Below are positions 11,909-22,564 of a stretch of DNA of 64,000 nucleotides, piece by piece. How positions within the stretch are numbered: the first letter of the stretch is position 1; every line of letters begins with the position of its first letter. Below the pieces are notes generated by a model. That model was not told the origin of the DNA and did no database searches. It saw nothing but the letters and a program-made list of their open reading frames with translations. The position numbers were made by a program, and so were the translations under genes. This DNA is from Pseudoneurospora amorphoporcata (lineage: Eukaryota > Ascomycota > Sordariomycetes > Sordariales > Sordariaceae), in NCBI GenBank assembly GCA_033297205.1, contig MU859176.1:1-64000 (forward strand), read 5' to 3'.

Positions 11909-12911
11909 TTAGAAGGCAAGCTCCTTCTTGATGTTGGCAATGGCGAGACCGGGGTTGAGACCCTTGGGGCAGGTACGGGTGCAGTTAAGGATGGTGTGGC
12001 AGCGGTACAAGCTCATGGAGTTGTTGAGGGCGTCCTTGCGCTGGGCGTGGCGCTCATCACGGGAATCGGCGAGCCAGCGGTAAGACTGGAGGAGGATAGC
12101 AGGGCCGAGGTACTCCTCGGAGTTCCACCAGTAGGAGGGGCACGAGGTAGAGCAGCAGGCGCAGAGAATGCACTCGTAGAGACCGTCAAGCTTCTTGCGG
12201 TCGGCCTTGGACTGACGGTACTCCTTGCCCTATACGTGATGACGTAGGTTAGTATCGGGTTCGGTCTGCGCGTGCATCTTTCTATGAAAGCGTCTCCACT
12301 TACATCAGGGGAGGGAGTGTCCCTCTGGAGGTAGGGCTTGATGGACTTGTACTGCTTGTAGAAGAGGGTAAGATCGGGGACGAGATCCTTGACGACGTAG
12401 GTGTGAGGAAGAGGGTAGATCTTCATCTCAGCGCTGTTGTCGGCGGGAATGCGGCCTGTATTTCAAGAAGAAGTAAGCATTCCGTCCGTCCCGAGGGATA
12501 TATATAAATCTCTCTCTTTCAGTGCCGTGACATACACAAGCAGGCGAGGGTGTTGGTGCCGTTGATGTTCATGGCGCAGGAACCGCAGATACCCTCACGG
12601 CACGAGCGGCGGAAGGTAAGGGTAGGGTCGAGCTCATTCTTGATGCGGACAAGGGCGTCGAGGACCATGGGACCGGTCTTGTTGAGGTCGAGGGTGTAGC
12701 TCTGCATGCGCGGCTTCTCGGTCGGGGTGTCGGGGTTCCAGCGGTAGATCTGGAAGGTCTTGAGCTTGGGGCTCTGGCCATCAGAGGCATGGTTGCTGTG
12801 AGTAGCACCGTCGGCGAGGTTGGCCATGCCGCGGGCGGCGACGACGGGGCGGAAGGCCGGCCGGGAGGCAGCGGCGAGCACACGGGCGGACGAAGAGCGG
12901 AGAGCGGCCAT
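11909..12911 (-). CDS. SDH2: Succinate dehydrogenase iron-sulphur subunit, mitochondrial
   Basis: SDHB of respiratory complex II passes electrons from the FAD of SDHA to ubiquinone at the inner mitochondrial membrane. Exons are 12536-12911, 12304-12455 and 11909-12229, giving 282 residues, the usual size. The Arg/Ala-rich N-terminus (MAALRSSSARVLAAASRPAF) fits a mitochondrial presequence. All cluster ligands are visible: the 2Fe-2S set C104, C109, C112 and C124 (RSCREGICGSC...LAC); the group C196-x2-C199-x2-C202-x3-C206 (CILCACCSTSC); and C253, C259 and C263 (CHTILNCTRTCPKG). The motif PSYWW and the stretch KIYPLPHTYVVKDLVPDL are diagnostic. The start at 12911 is the only one that gives a proper presequence; the in-frame ATG at 12980 would add 23 residues. 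It is divergent from the Ptc7 gene. Confidence 0.97.
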
Positions 12912-13994
12912 TTTGATGGCTGGTGTGCGATGAACTGAGGACGAGACGGAGACGAGACGAGAATGCGGAAAAGCAAGCAAGGGAAGCCGCTTGGCGGATG
13001 AGGTGAATGCCAGACTACGTTTAAATCAACCGGAACCGGGTTCACAGGCGGAGCGAGTGAGAGATGTAGCAGTGGACGGAGATGGCAGATGCCTTTTACT
13101 GTGAGTGGCGTATCCGGGCGGGTTTGGCTGACCCCCCGGGCCGTCATGACTTTCTTTCAACCGCCTTGTGTTCCCGGAACACCTCGGTATACAACAGCCA
13201 ATGGGAGGGCACGTATTCTTCAGCGTCCCGACTTCCGACCGTGGGGAACGCCCACTACCCTGCTATCCGGACAGCGGCTAACCGGGAACGGCAGCTTCCA
13301 TCCCTGATTGTCGCTGATTATCTGATTTTCCAGAACCACCGGTTCGTCTGCTACGCTATTTGCGAATATTACCCAGACGAGTATATCTATCTGTTGCTTG
13401 GTATCAACCATTACCTCTTACCCAACATCCCTGGTGCTGTTCGTGAGGCTGTCGTATTACGTACCTATTCACATGTGTCAGGCGGCTAGGTTCATAGGAA
13501 ATTCAATGAACTTAAAAGATGCCGCGACAGCGCGGTGCCGTGATTGTTAGCCGCGTTCAACTTGGCGGTCGCTATAGGTAGCCGCTAGCGCGCTAACATC
13601 CTCATCTTCCAACACTGCTAACCCCAACCCTCCTTTAGGTATGTACCACACTGGACCAGGTCCACTTCACACATTGGATTTCTGACGTGCGTCCCTGTCG
13701 TCAGTCTTCCCGCTTTGCTTTGCCGGCGACTGTTGTTTGTTGATTGCCCGCGCAGACACTATTCTACTATCATGGTTTTCATACAAACACCTCTCCCTTC
13801 TCTAACCTCTCTCTCTCGACACAGCGGGCCCACAGGGGCCTCGCAACCAAAGCCTACAGCATATTTTCCATTGATCAACGATCTCGTTCCTTGACAAACA
13901 CCAGGGGCATACCAATCACGACTCTCCGTTGACCTGTTCCCCCTGGCCGATTCAAGGAGTTTCCACCATCCCCAACCCCCCTTCCGACCAAGCA
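12912..13994. promoter_or_regulatory. Shared divergent promoter region of SDH2 and PTC7
   Basis: This 1.08-kb intergenic stretch lies between two start codons facing away from each other, so it must contain both promoters and 5' UTRs. A C/T-rich stretch at about 13780-13820 is typical of a fungal core promoter on the plus strand. I could not assign factor binding sites. The 135-codon open frame at 13082-13489 has no recognisable features and I did not call it. Confidence 0.6.
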
Positions 13995-15371
13995 ATGGCG
14001 TCCGTTAGCGCTCTCCGCACGCTGTCGGCCCCATGTCATACAGCCCGCCTGCGCCTGGCGAGGTCCTCGACCCTGACCATCAGCCCTACCTCCAGCAGCG
14101 CGTCGTCCCTCCTCCTCAGCCATAATAACCATAACCGACCCGCCGTCAACGGCATGCGATATCTGACCACCTTACCTCCGAGAGTGGGACGACGGGTAGT
14201 CCACCAGCTCATGACACAAGCTCCGTATTCGACGGCCGCCGAGCAGCCTGCCTCCGGACCCGCTACCAAGTTCGTCTACAACGTCGCCGCCTCGTACGTC
14301 GCAAAGGGCCGCCCCTTCAACCCGTCCACCCACGTCTTCCACTTCAACCCCTACCACCGAGTATCCAAGCCCGGCAAGAAGGCAAAGTCGGCGCGCTACG
14401 AGTCTGGTCAAGATGCCTTCTTCGTCAGCCGCGTAGGGAACAAGCCCGGCGAGGTTGCGCTGGGCGTAGCCGATGGTGTGGGCGGTTGGATGGACAGCGG
14501 TGTCGACCCGGCCGACTTTTCGCATGCCTTCTGCGACTATATGGCGGCTGCCGCATACGAGAACGATAAGCAGCCCACCAAGGTTGCGGCAGCGGCGGCC
14601 AGTGGGTCATCAGCGCCTGCTGGTAGTGATGGGGACAACACTGGCAACGCGCCATTGACGGCACGCTCACTGATGCAAAAGGGCTACGAGGCTGTTTGCC
14701 ATGACCCAACCATCAAAGCTGGTGGCAGCACGGCGGTGGTTGGCATGTTGGACGAGAGCGGCACGATGGAGGTTGCGAACCTTGGCGACAGTGGCTTCGT
14801 AATACTCAGGCTCAACGGCGTCCACACCGCCAGCGAACCTCAGACACACGCATTCAACACCCCCTTTCAGCTCAGCGTGGTCCCGCCTAGCATGTTGCTC
14901 CGCGCTGCGACCTTTGGCGGGGGACTGCTTATCGATCAGCCCCGCGACGCCGATGTGACCCGCCACAAGCTGAAGCATGGAGACGTTGTCGTCTTTGGAA
15001 GTGATGGGCTTTGGGACAATCTGTTCAACCAGGACATCCTCCGTCTGGTGAGCAGCACGATGCAGAAGCTCGGCGCATGGAAGGGCACGGACGCTGGGGT
15101 CCGGGTCGCCGAGGATCTGACCCCCTTCACCAAGCTCGACAGCGACGACAAGCCTATTTTTACGCTGCAGAGCTTTATTGCCACGCATATTGTCAGCGCC
15201 GCCAAGTCGGCGAGCACGAATGCGAAGTTGGACGGCCCGTTCGCCAAGGAGGTCAAGAAGTACTACCCCCAGGATGCGTGGCACGGCGGCAAGGAGGACG
15301 ATATCTGTGTGGTCGTGGTACTCGTTTCGGAGGAACCGGCGGACATGGCGACGCCGAAGGCACGCCTCTAG
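13995..15371 (+). CDS. PTC7: PP2C-type protein phosphatase, Ptc7-like, mitochondrial
   Basis: Single-exon gene of 458 residues. Ptc7 is a Mg/Mn-dependent Ser/Thr phosphatase of the mitochondrial matrix; in yeast it acts on Coq7 and promotes coenzyme Q synthesis. The N-terminal ~85 residues are Arg/Ser-rich with few acidic residues, as in a presequence. The PP2C metal-binding motifs are present: GVADGVGGW (Asp160), GGSTAVVGM followed by NLGDSGF, FGSDGLWDN (Asp337) and GKEDDICVVV (Asp435/436). The spacing and the WMDSGVDPADFSHAFC stretch match the Ptc7 branch better than other PP2Cs. I chose the ATG at 13995 because the upstream in-frame ATG at 13929 adds 22 residues unlike a targeting signal. 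An Ala/Gly-rich insert at about residues 198-215 looks lineage-specific. Confidence 0.93.
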   Translation: MASVSALRTLSAPCHTARLRLARSSTLTISPTSSSASSLLLSHNNHNRPAVNGMRYLTTLPPRVGRRVVHQLMTQAPYSTAAEQPASGPATKFVYNVAASYVAKGRPFNPSTHVFHFNPYHRVSKPGKKAKSARYESGQDAFFVSRVGNKPGEVALGVADGVGGWMDSGVDPADFSHAFCDYMAAAAYENDKQPTKVAAAAASGSSAPAGSDGDNTGNAPLTARSLMQKGYEAVCHDPTIKAGGSTAVVGMLDESGTMEVANLGDSGFVILRLNGVHTASEPQTHAFNTPFQLSVVPPSMLLRAATFGGGLLIDQPRDADVTRHKLKHGDVVVFGSDGLWDNLFNQDILRLVSSTMQKLGAWKGTDAGVRVAEDLTPFTKLDSDDKPIFTLQSFIATHIVSAAKSASTNAKLDGPFAKEVKKYYPQDAWHGGKEDDICVVVVLVSEEPADMATPKARL

Positions 15372-17401
15372 AACAGATGATGTGAAGAGGGAATACAGGA
15401 CAACATAAGAAAGAATTCTTTGCGCAAAGCGACATAGAAGGGGATAAACAAATATCTTTTATACTGGCGGCAGCGCCATCCAGGATGGAGAGCGCATTGT
15501 ATTTTGAAACCGAGACCAACGATTCAGGGATCTTCATATTGCATATCACACGTTTTTCTGCATATCATATCTTCAACAACGCGAAACACACCTTTAGGGA
15601 GCATTATCAGCGGCGTTCATAGCTGTTCCATCCATGGTTCTTTTTGTCTTTGTCCCGACGGAGTTGGTCTCAAAACTAAAGCGAAAAAATCGGCGTCAGA
15701 GCCATACAAGCATTTGGGTATTGTCGAATTTCGAAAAAAAAGAAATGGAACACGTTTAATTGACTCGAAAGAATCAGGGTCTCAACGGCGTCTCGTCGCT
15801 GTTCCTGGTACTATATTACGCGCTCAAACAACGTGTACCTAGTGCCTTACCATCCGTCCCGCTTCATTGTCCCACCTCACCATGATAGCCCTCGATATCA
15901 ACCCTATCGAACTCATCCCTAAAGGCCGCACCCGTCCCTAGCCCGTGTCATCCCCACAAGGCTGAATTCGATATCCCACCGATACTTCTCTTATCCGCCC
16001 CAGTCCTTTAATGATTTCAACAGCTCGCTTTCCTTCAGCTTCATCCCTTTCTTCCTCCTTCCGTGGCAAACGCAATAAATCTTGACCACACCGGTGTCCC
16101 GTACCGAATAATCCATCGTGAATTCCAGCTTCTAGGCCCATACCGACTCGATCCAGCATCGGCAGCAGAAAGCCTGCCGGTTCAGCGGTTCAAAGGAGCA
16201 CAACATTGCTAGCAGCCCTACCGGTATCCACGAGACCCAACGGCACAACAGCATACCATAGGTAGCCGAGGAATATCAATTGCGAACATAACGGGCGACG
16301 ATTGGGCAAGGAATGGCGAGGAAGGACACAAAGCCACCCCTCCCTCATCGATGGTAGCCCGCAGGACCAGAAAGTCACAGGACTCGCTCGCTGCATGATG
16401 ACACGGCACCGCAAGATCACAGCAAGAGCTGCGAGGAATGGGTGAACCAATGTTTGCTTACTTTCCCCTTTCTCTATCTTCTTTTCTGCCTCTACCCTGC
16501 CAAGGCTTCAAAGAATTATGTATATCGGTAGGGCCGAGATTGACGGATTACAGATTAACGGATCACGGCAATACGGGTAACTTGGCACTACCGTCTGCGG
16601 TACGTACGCATGCAGCTACCCGTTGGCCGTTGAAGTTTTTGTAACCATGTCCCATCTATGTTTGTTCCTGCCAGCCTGTGCTGCTCATTGTCGTATGCTT
16701 GGTACCACCAAGCCAAAGTGTCAAACATCCAGGGACCCAAACAAACTTTCAGAACCGCGTCTTTATGACGTCTTTCATGCCGGCATTGGTCGCGTGGGGA
16801 CCGGTCCCTGCATATCCTCCCTGAATTTTGGTAAATAATCAAAGAATAAATATGGGGAACCTAGAGTATGTGGGTTGTTTGTGGATGAAACATGTGAGTT
16901 GACCAGCTAGGGAATGTGAATGGGTACCACATGGGAGGCGTCACAAAACAACAATAACACCAAAAGGATATCAACGGCTGATTTGAAGAAACTTGTGGCT
17001 CATCCGTTGAACTCGTCCACAACAGGTGGCCAGACCCATCAATGATAAGCCTAATAGTAGAAATTATGCACATTAAGCAGCTTCGTTATCCATCATCGGG
17101 GGTATTAGTCCATAGCCACACTTTTGCCGCAATAGCTCTCCTCCCGTTCGTATCCATCCGTTTCATTAATCCATCACAAAGCGCCCAAATTTTCCCACGG
17201 TAAAACCTCAAGCCATCTCCAAGAACAGGATTATCCCCAACTTCCAAAGGCGGACGCCCGAGAGTATGTAGTTGCTTGGAGCGTACTGAGGCGTCAAAGC
17301 TCAATTATGAACATGTTGCTCCGTCAAGAAAGAAGAAATTATGTACGAGAACCACATTGAAAAGTGCTGTGGTTCCCTTCAATTCCATAATTGTAGGCTT
17401 C
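15372..17401. other. Convergent intergenic region, no gene seen
   Basis: Two kilobases between the PTC7 stop and the stop of the GPI protein gene. Open frames are short and overlap on both strands. An AT-leaning tract around 15500-15760 is consistent with the PTC7 3' UTR. The local direct and inverted repeats around 16530-16620 (ACGGATTACAG / ACGGATCACGG) are too weak to assign. Confidence 0.45.
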
Positions 17402-18189
17402 TTAGTTAAAGAAGACGAGGGCGGCGACAGTACCGAGGATGAGCGCTAGAGGAGAAGCGAAACGCTCAGCATTGTTGGTGTTGGGGGGGCTGTTGCTAGG
17501 GGCAGCTTCGGTAGAAGTAGCAGCACGGGTGCTGGTGGTGGTGGAGGCAGCGGAAGAAGCTAATAATGATTGTTTGCATGAGTATGGTTTATAAAGTTTA
17601 TAGTGAGAATGATCGTATCACAGCATGTAACTTACCGGCAGAGGTGACAGTACTGCTAGCATCAGTGCTGCTAGCAGCAGTGCTGGAGGCGGCGGAGCTA
17701 GACTCAACGGTGCTCGACTCAACAGTGGAGGAGACCTGGGTAGAGGTGCTGGTCTTGGTGATGGTGCTCAGGGTGCTCGAAGCGCTGCTGGTGGCCACGA
17801 CACTGCCAACATAGGGGAAGCGGACACTGTAGTTTTCGTCTTCCGTAGAGTCACCATCGGTAATCTTGAAGGCGTAAGTGCCGGAAGGAAGATCCTCAGG
17901 AGTCCAGGTGAACGAGTCACCAGTGACACCGGCTTTTAGTCTGTCAGCAAATCGCGCCCACCTCAAAGAGATATGATGAGGTCCAAAACTTACAAGCAAT
18001 AGTCTTGAAGGGCTTCATGGACTTCTCGTCAGGGCCATTCATCAAGGAGATGGTGACGGGACCAGTGGCATCCTTCCACTTGAGGGTATAATCAACACCC
18101 TCCTGGATGTTGAAATTAGTGTTGGTGAAGGCGGGCTTAGCGAGAGCATAAGCAACGAAGGCGCTAACGGCGGCAAGAGAGAACTTCAT
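17402..18189 (-). CDS. GPI-anchored, Ser/Thr-rich cell-wall protein with Kre9/Knh1-like domain
   Basis: Exons 17994-18189, 17636-17932 and 17402-17559 give 216 residues. The signal peptide MKFSLAAVSAFVAYALAKP precedes one N-terminal domain of the Kre9/Knh1 type (Ser-Thr-rich GPI-anchored membrane family): NIQEGVDYTLKWKDATGPVT, then SFTWTPEDLPSGTYAFKITD. A Ser/Thr stalk of about 85 residues follows, suited to O-mannosylation. The tail NTNNAERFASPLALILG with a hydrophobic end fits a GPI attachment signal. Family members are extracellular and wall- or membrane-bound; roles in beta-1,6-glucan have been proposed for the yeast proteins, but I cannot assign one here. A TATA-like TTTATATC sits about 110 bases upstream of the ATG, at 18295-18303. 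Confidence 0.9.
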
Positions 18190-21100
18190 TTTGACGGTGT
18201 TGACGAGAGATTACGACTGATTCGACTGATATGAGACTATTGACGGGAGAGGACTGAAGTGGAGGAAAAAGACGCGGTCAGTTGGGGAGCTCATGATATA
18301 AACTTGTGACAACGGGCCCCAGCCTCCCAAGCAGATCACATCTCGTTCCGGGTCTCCTCCGCCTTCCGCCCTTCACCTGGGGACCACAGGTGGGCGCGCG
18401 GAAATCGGTGGAGCGGTGGACGGTGGATTGTGTGGGATCGGCGACCGGGCCACTAGTCTGGGGGTTGGGTATGGGGATGTTTGCGTACGTACCTGATGGA
18501 GATTACTAGAATGCTCTCTGAGTGTTGTGGTGAGTGTGGTGAAGAGCTTTCGATTATCGATGAAGCGGTAGTGAGTGTGGAAAGGAGGGATATTGAATTA
18601 GGTGGACGATGTAGGTAGCGATTGTACTGGTTTTAAAGGGTCAGGTCAGGAGATGAGAGGACGGTGTACAGTAGGTTGACGCTTCGAAAAGTCTGGAAAG
18701 AAGGGAACGAGGCAGAACAATGTGACAAGTCCAGCGACGGGCAGGGGGGACGGCGGGTCAATTAAAAAGAATGGCACAATCCAGTCCAATGTGGCAGGCA
18801 CCTTCGAAGCAACCTCAGTTGCTCGCCAAACCGTCGTGAAGCTGGGGAAAGCCAATCAGAAGGCCCCATTCAGGCAAAAATCAAATGGTCTCGAGACTCG
18901 GAGCTAGCAGGGCCGGGCTCGCCGGGGTCTCGGATGGGCTCCAGGCACCCTACCTCACTCACACCTTTGCAACTCGGCCGGGGGGTCGCTTTCCATGAAC
19001 TGCTGAATTGCAGGGCCTCGCTTGCCCAACCCGGTGAGATGGCTTCTTGGTTTCGCCTCCATCTCCGCGTCTTCTGATCAACATTTGCTCGGTGATGGCT
19101 ATTGAAAGTTTTGTCGAGATATTGTTGCAATGTGGATGCAAGCAATGACGCACTGCAGTGTCCTGGAAGCACAAAGATCCCATACTGTAAAACCCATCAA
19201 CCCGTAGATCTCCCACCAGGCACACATCATCACGCCTCCTCCCCCTCTCCAAAGTCAGGAATGCGATGAGGTCAAAAGGGCAAAGACATGTTCCAGTCCA
19301 AACCTCGGCGTGGCGCTTTGTTCGTGATCTGCCTGGGTTGCCATCACCTTCGTGCTAGACAATATCGTCGCATGGAAATGCCCCAAAGGCTCGGATCCCG
19401 TGATGTTGAGGCCGAGGGTCCCTTTGCTCCGCCAACGTTGAATGGCAGTGCTGACAAGGAAGCAGCAACCGGCCTCGTGTTATGCAAAGTGAACACCTTT
19501 TTTGTTTTAGTCGCAAAAACCAACAAGCGACATCGGGAAGAAATGCTTCGTGGGTTCTGGGATTGTTCAGATCGAGCAATGAAGCCGTGGCATCCGCATC
19601 ACGTTTGCCTCATACCGTCAGTCCCGTTCTGCCCGTCGACCCTCAATGCTGGTGCGATCATGCAGCAGCCATCGCCGTTCCTGCGTCTATGTGGGACTGT
19701 GGGGTACTCATTTCGCGGAATCAGTGGTTATCATTGGCCGGATTGCTTTCCAGTCGCCAAGAACTGGAGATGCACGGTTCCGAGTTTCTAACTTTGCAGC
19801 AATTCGGACATGGAATGCTTGGCTTGCAGTCTATCTGCTTGGGCCATACGTCTTGCCTTTTTTTAACCACTTTTCCTCTTACCAGTCATCCAGTCTATAT
19901 ATATGTATGGGCATGAGCCCGACAAACTGGAAAGAATCTTAGTGGGTATCGACATTAGTCTACTCAGCAGTCGTCTTCCTTCGATCCCAACTGCAAGTGA
20001 GATCCGTCCCCCTCGTTTGACCAGTAAAATATGGTGTATGTTTTCGGCGAAACGCTACGATGGTGTGTGTCTCTCGGTTCACACAAGTCACATCACACCC
20101 AATCCATCTGGATCGACACTTGAAATGACGACCCGACGTTGACTTGATGGAAACGTTATTACGCAAAGATCCGGGCAATCGGCAACAATTACCACTTCAC
20201 CGGGTTCCTATCAAACTTATCTCAGGTGATCCTCAGCTTCAAGAGGCGACGGCGCATAATCATACCATGCTGTTGGTGTAAAAAAAGAACTGTGCAAAAG
20301 AACTGTGGAAAAGGTTGCCGCAGACAACCGCCATCATAAACCTAAGCGCATGATTGGGCGAACATTGAATGGCTTGTTTTGTGTCACTCGAGCTCGATTT
20401 GCTTGTGAATTGACCACTCATATATCCGGCAGACCGGATTGTTCAGGTCTTTTGGTTCCACAAAGATTGGTGTTTGGTCAGAGCTGGTTGTTCCAATCGT
20501 TGGGCTGAATATTTAAATAATCTTGGCGACACGGCCACTTCTTGTAAGTAATCCATCCGCCGCATGGCATTCGCAGATTTTCAGGTCGAAAGGCTTCAGG
20601 GGCGATATCCATTACAGGGAATGGATAGACTGGGCTGCGAGAAATATGTGTTCGATCCGCAAAATGGCGGAAAATTGTATGCTACTGTGGTCACCCATTT
20701 TCTTCGGTCATAGACCGCTGCTGTCAGAGGCATAACGGGCTGTGGAGAATATGGAAGTTTGATGGGAAGCGTTCCATTGCGATATCGGGACCAACTATGT
20801 CGTCAAAACGGCTACTGGATTTGGCCACGGTCAGCCTCATAAGCTCCGAGCGTGTGGGTGCAGCAATGCCGAATATGATGGTGACAAACCATTGGACGTC
20901 TTTTACGGTTGTCATTCGGGCCTCGATGACTCCCATATTACCGACGTTACACCTACTCATGCGGCACTCTGGCACATCTGGTTACCATTCGCCCTACTTC
21001 CAACTTGTCCGCATAAATGTAAACAGCCAGATCAAGTCTCGATGACTTTGTTTCAGGTATCGAGACCGAGCGAAAAGTAAACAGCGTCGCACCGCCTACA

Positions 21101-21358
21101 GACGGGGGTTGTCTATGTCGCCGCATGTTTGACAGGTACGTGGGTGGACCGAAACATAGCTAGGAAACCGTACATCCGAACTCGTGAAACTTGACTGGAT
21201 CAACCCAGCGTCGTGCTGCATGAAGGGGTCAGTTGATTGTTGGGACATGCATAACAGTTGAAGCCCTATCAGAGCACACGCGTCGATGGGCTTTTGACTC
21301 TGCGGGGATGATGTGTGACGGGAACTTTTGACCAGATGGCGTTATCCTAAAGCAACTC
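18190..21358. other. Long intergenic region, no gene supported
   Basis: This 3.2-kb stretch includes the promoter of the GPI protein gene on its left and the 3' flank of the methyltransferase gene on its right. The longest frame (19288-19791 plus, 167 codons) shows no domain, signal peptide or splice-linked extension and is overlapped by frames on both strands. I cannot exclude a decayed gene or a non-coding RNA. Confidence 0.4.
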
Positions 21359-22564
21359 TCAGGAGGAGAGGAAGCACCGCACAACTCCACGCCGGACACC
21401 CTCAGACTCCTCGCGCAAAGACTCGACCGAAGCACCAAGCCCGCTCATCCGGTTGACAAAGTCGTCCAACGATCCTCCGACGCCAAAGTACATCTTCTTT
21501 GCGCCAATGATAGAGGAAGCATGGCCACTTGGACGCTCCTTGCGCTCTCGCTCCAGAATCAAAAGCAGCGTGGCCACAAAGCTCTCGAGGGCAAAAGGCG
21601 AGTAAATGGTCTCTGCGCCGATGACCAGTGTCTGGACATTTCCTGTTGGGTTTGAGGGGAGACCGGAATTGTAAAGAAGCTCGATAAACTCAGGGGACCA
21701 TCCACCGGATAGGAAAGAAAGTGTGATTTGGTTGGAGGCAAGGAACTCCTTGAAGGCTTCGACTACTCCGGGAAGCAGTTCGACTTCGTCCTCCAGCGAA
21801 AAGGCATCCGCAAGGGCAGGAGTGCTTTCTCGCTGAGCGAGCGCCCAGGCGAGGAGAAAGTTGGGCAGGGTGACCAGATAGAGAACTGATGGATTATAAT
21901 CAGCCAGTACGAGCGTAAGCGGCTGCTTCTCCTCGGACTTTCTCTCGTTCATTGCCCATTGAAAGAGCGCGAGGGACGGCAGGGCAGTGCCGCAGCCCAG
22001 CTGAAAATGTGTCAGCAACAACAGAGCATATCGAGAGGAAAAAGAAAAGCGAGCAGGGCCAAAGAACCAAGAAGAAGAGGGAACGCGTACCTCCATCAGC
22101 ACACAAGGATCGCGATTGAGTATCGTCGGAGCATTTTCGGAGGCGAGAACCTTGACCAAGTCGACGCTGCTTTCCCAGCTCTTGAAGCCACCCTCATAGA
22201 TACCCGTCTTGACATCGTGCTCCCCCAGGCCGGGCTCCGTCTCGGAGATATTGGAGCCATCATCCTCAGCCATGAGCTGCACCCGAACGTCCCACAACTC
22301 CCGGCGCGGGATCTGAATGGTCTTGCCCTCTTCCAGCTCGACATCTAGTAGGCTGTAGGCGATCTTGGAGGGCAACCTCGATAGCATGTGACCGATATCA
22401 TGGTGGGTTGGTGGTAGCAGAGGCTTTCCCTGGACGGGAAAAGCACTGGCACTTGGCGCCGCTGACGGTGTCGGAGCTGATACGTTGTTGACTTGAGAGG
22501 GTGATTGTTGCCCGTCGTCCTCAATATCGTCTCCCGCAAAACCGAAAGAAAATCCAGACGCCAT
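21359..22564 (-). CDS. HPM1: Histidine protein methyltransferase, Hpm1/METTL18 type
   Basis: Exons 22091-22564 and 21359-22000 encode 371 residues. Hpm1 in yeast methylates a histidine of ribosomal protein uL3 using S-adenosylmethionine, in the cytoplasm and nucleus. Family features seen: an N-terminal FSFGFAGDDI segment, DVRVQLMAEDD, the GIYEGGFKSWESSVDLVKVL block that precedes the SAM fold, motif I LGCGTALPS (residues 159-167), LADYNPSVL, and GAETIYS near the C-terminal half. The intron (GTACGC donor, TTTTCAG acceptor) is a multiple of three and has no stop, so the gene also reads as one long frame; removing it restores the expected VLME-LGCGTALPS join. The start at 22564 was preferred over 22600 because MASGFSFGF matches the family N-terminus. 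Confidence 0.9.
   Translation of the reverse strand: MASGFSFGFAGDDIEDDGQQSPSQVNNVSAPTPSAAPSASAFPVQGKPLLPPTHHDIGHMLSRLPSKIAYSLLDVELEEGKTIQIPRRELWDVRVQLMAEDDGSNISETEPGLGEHDVKTGIYEGGFKSWESSVDLVKVLASENAPTILNRDPCVLMEVRVPSSSWFFGPARFSFSSRYALLLLTHFQLGCGTALPSLALFQWAMNERKSEEKQPLTLVLADYNPSVLYLVTLPNFLLAWALAQRESTPALADAFSLEDEVELLPGVVEAFKEFLASNQITLSFLSGGWSPEFIELLYNSGLPSNPTGNVQTLVIGAETIYSPFALESFVATLLLILERERKERPSGHASSIIGAKKMYFGVGGSLDDFVNRMSGLGASVESLREESEGVRRGVVRCFLSS

Noticed and set aside
13082..13489. 135-codon plus-strand frame in the SDH2-PTC7 promoter
   Set aside because: Composition and lack of features suggest chance; position is a divergent promoter.
14667..15284. 205-codon minus-strand frame inside PTC7
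   Set aside because: Shadow of the PP2C coding sequence, whose motifs are intact on the plus strand.
19288..19791. 167-codon plus-strand frame
   Set aside because: No domain, targeting signal or linked exon; overlapped by frames on both strands.
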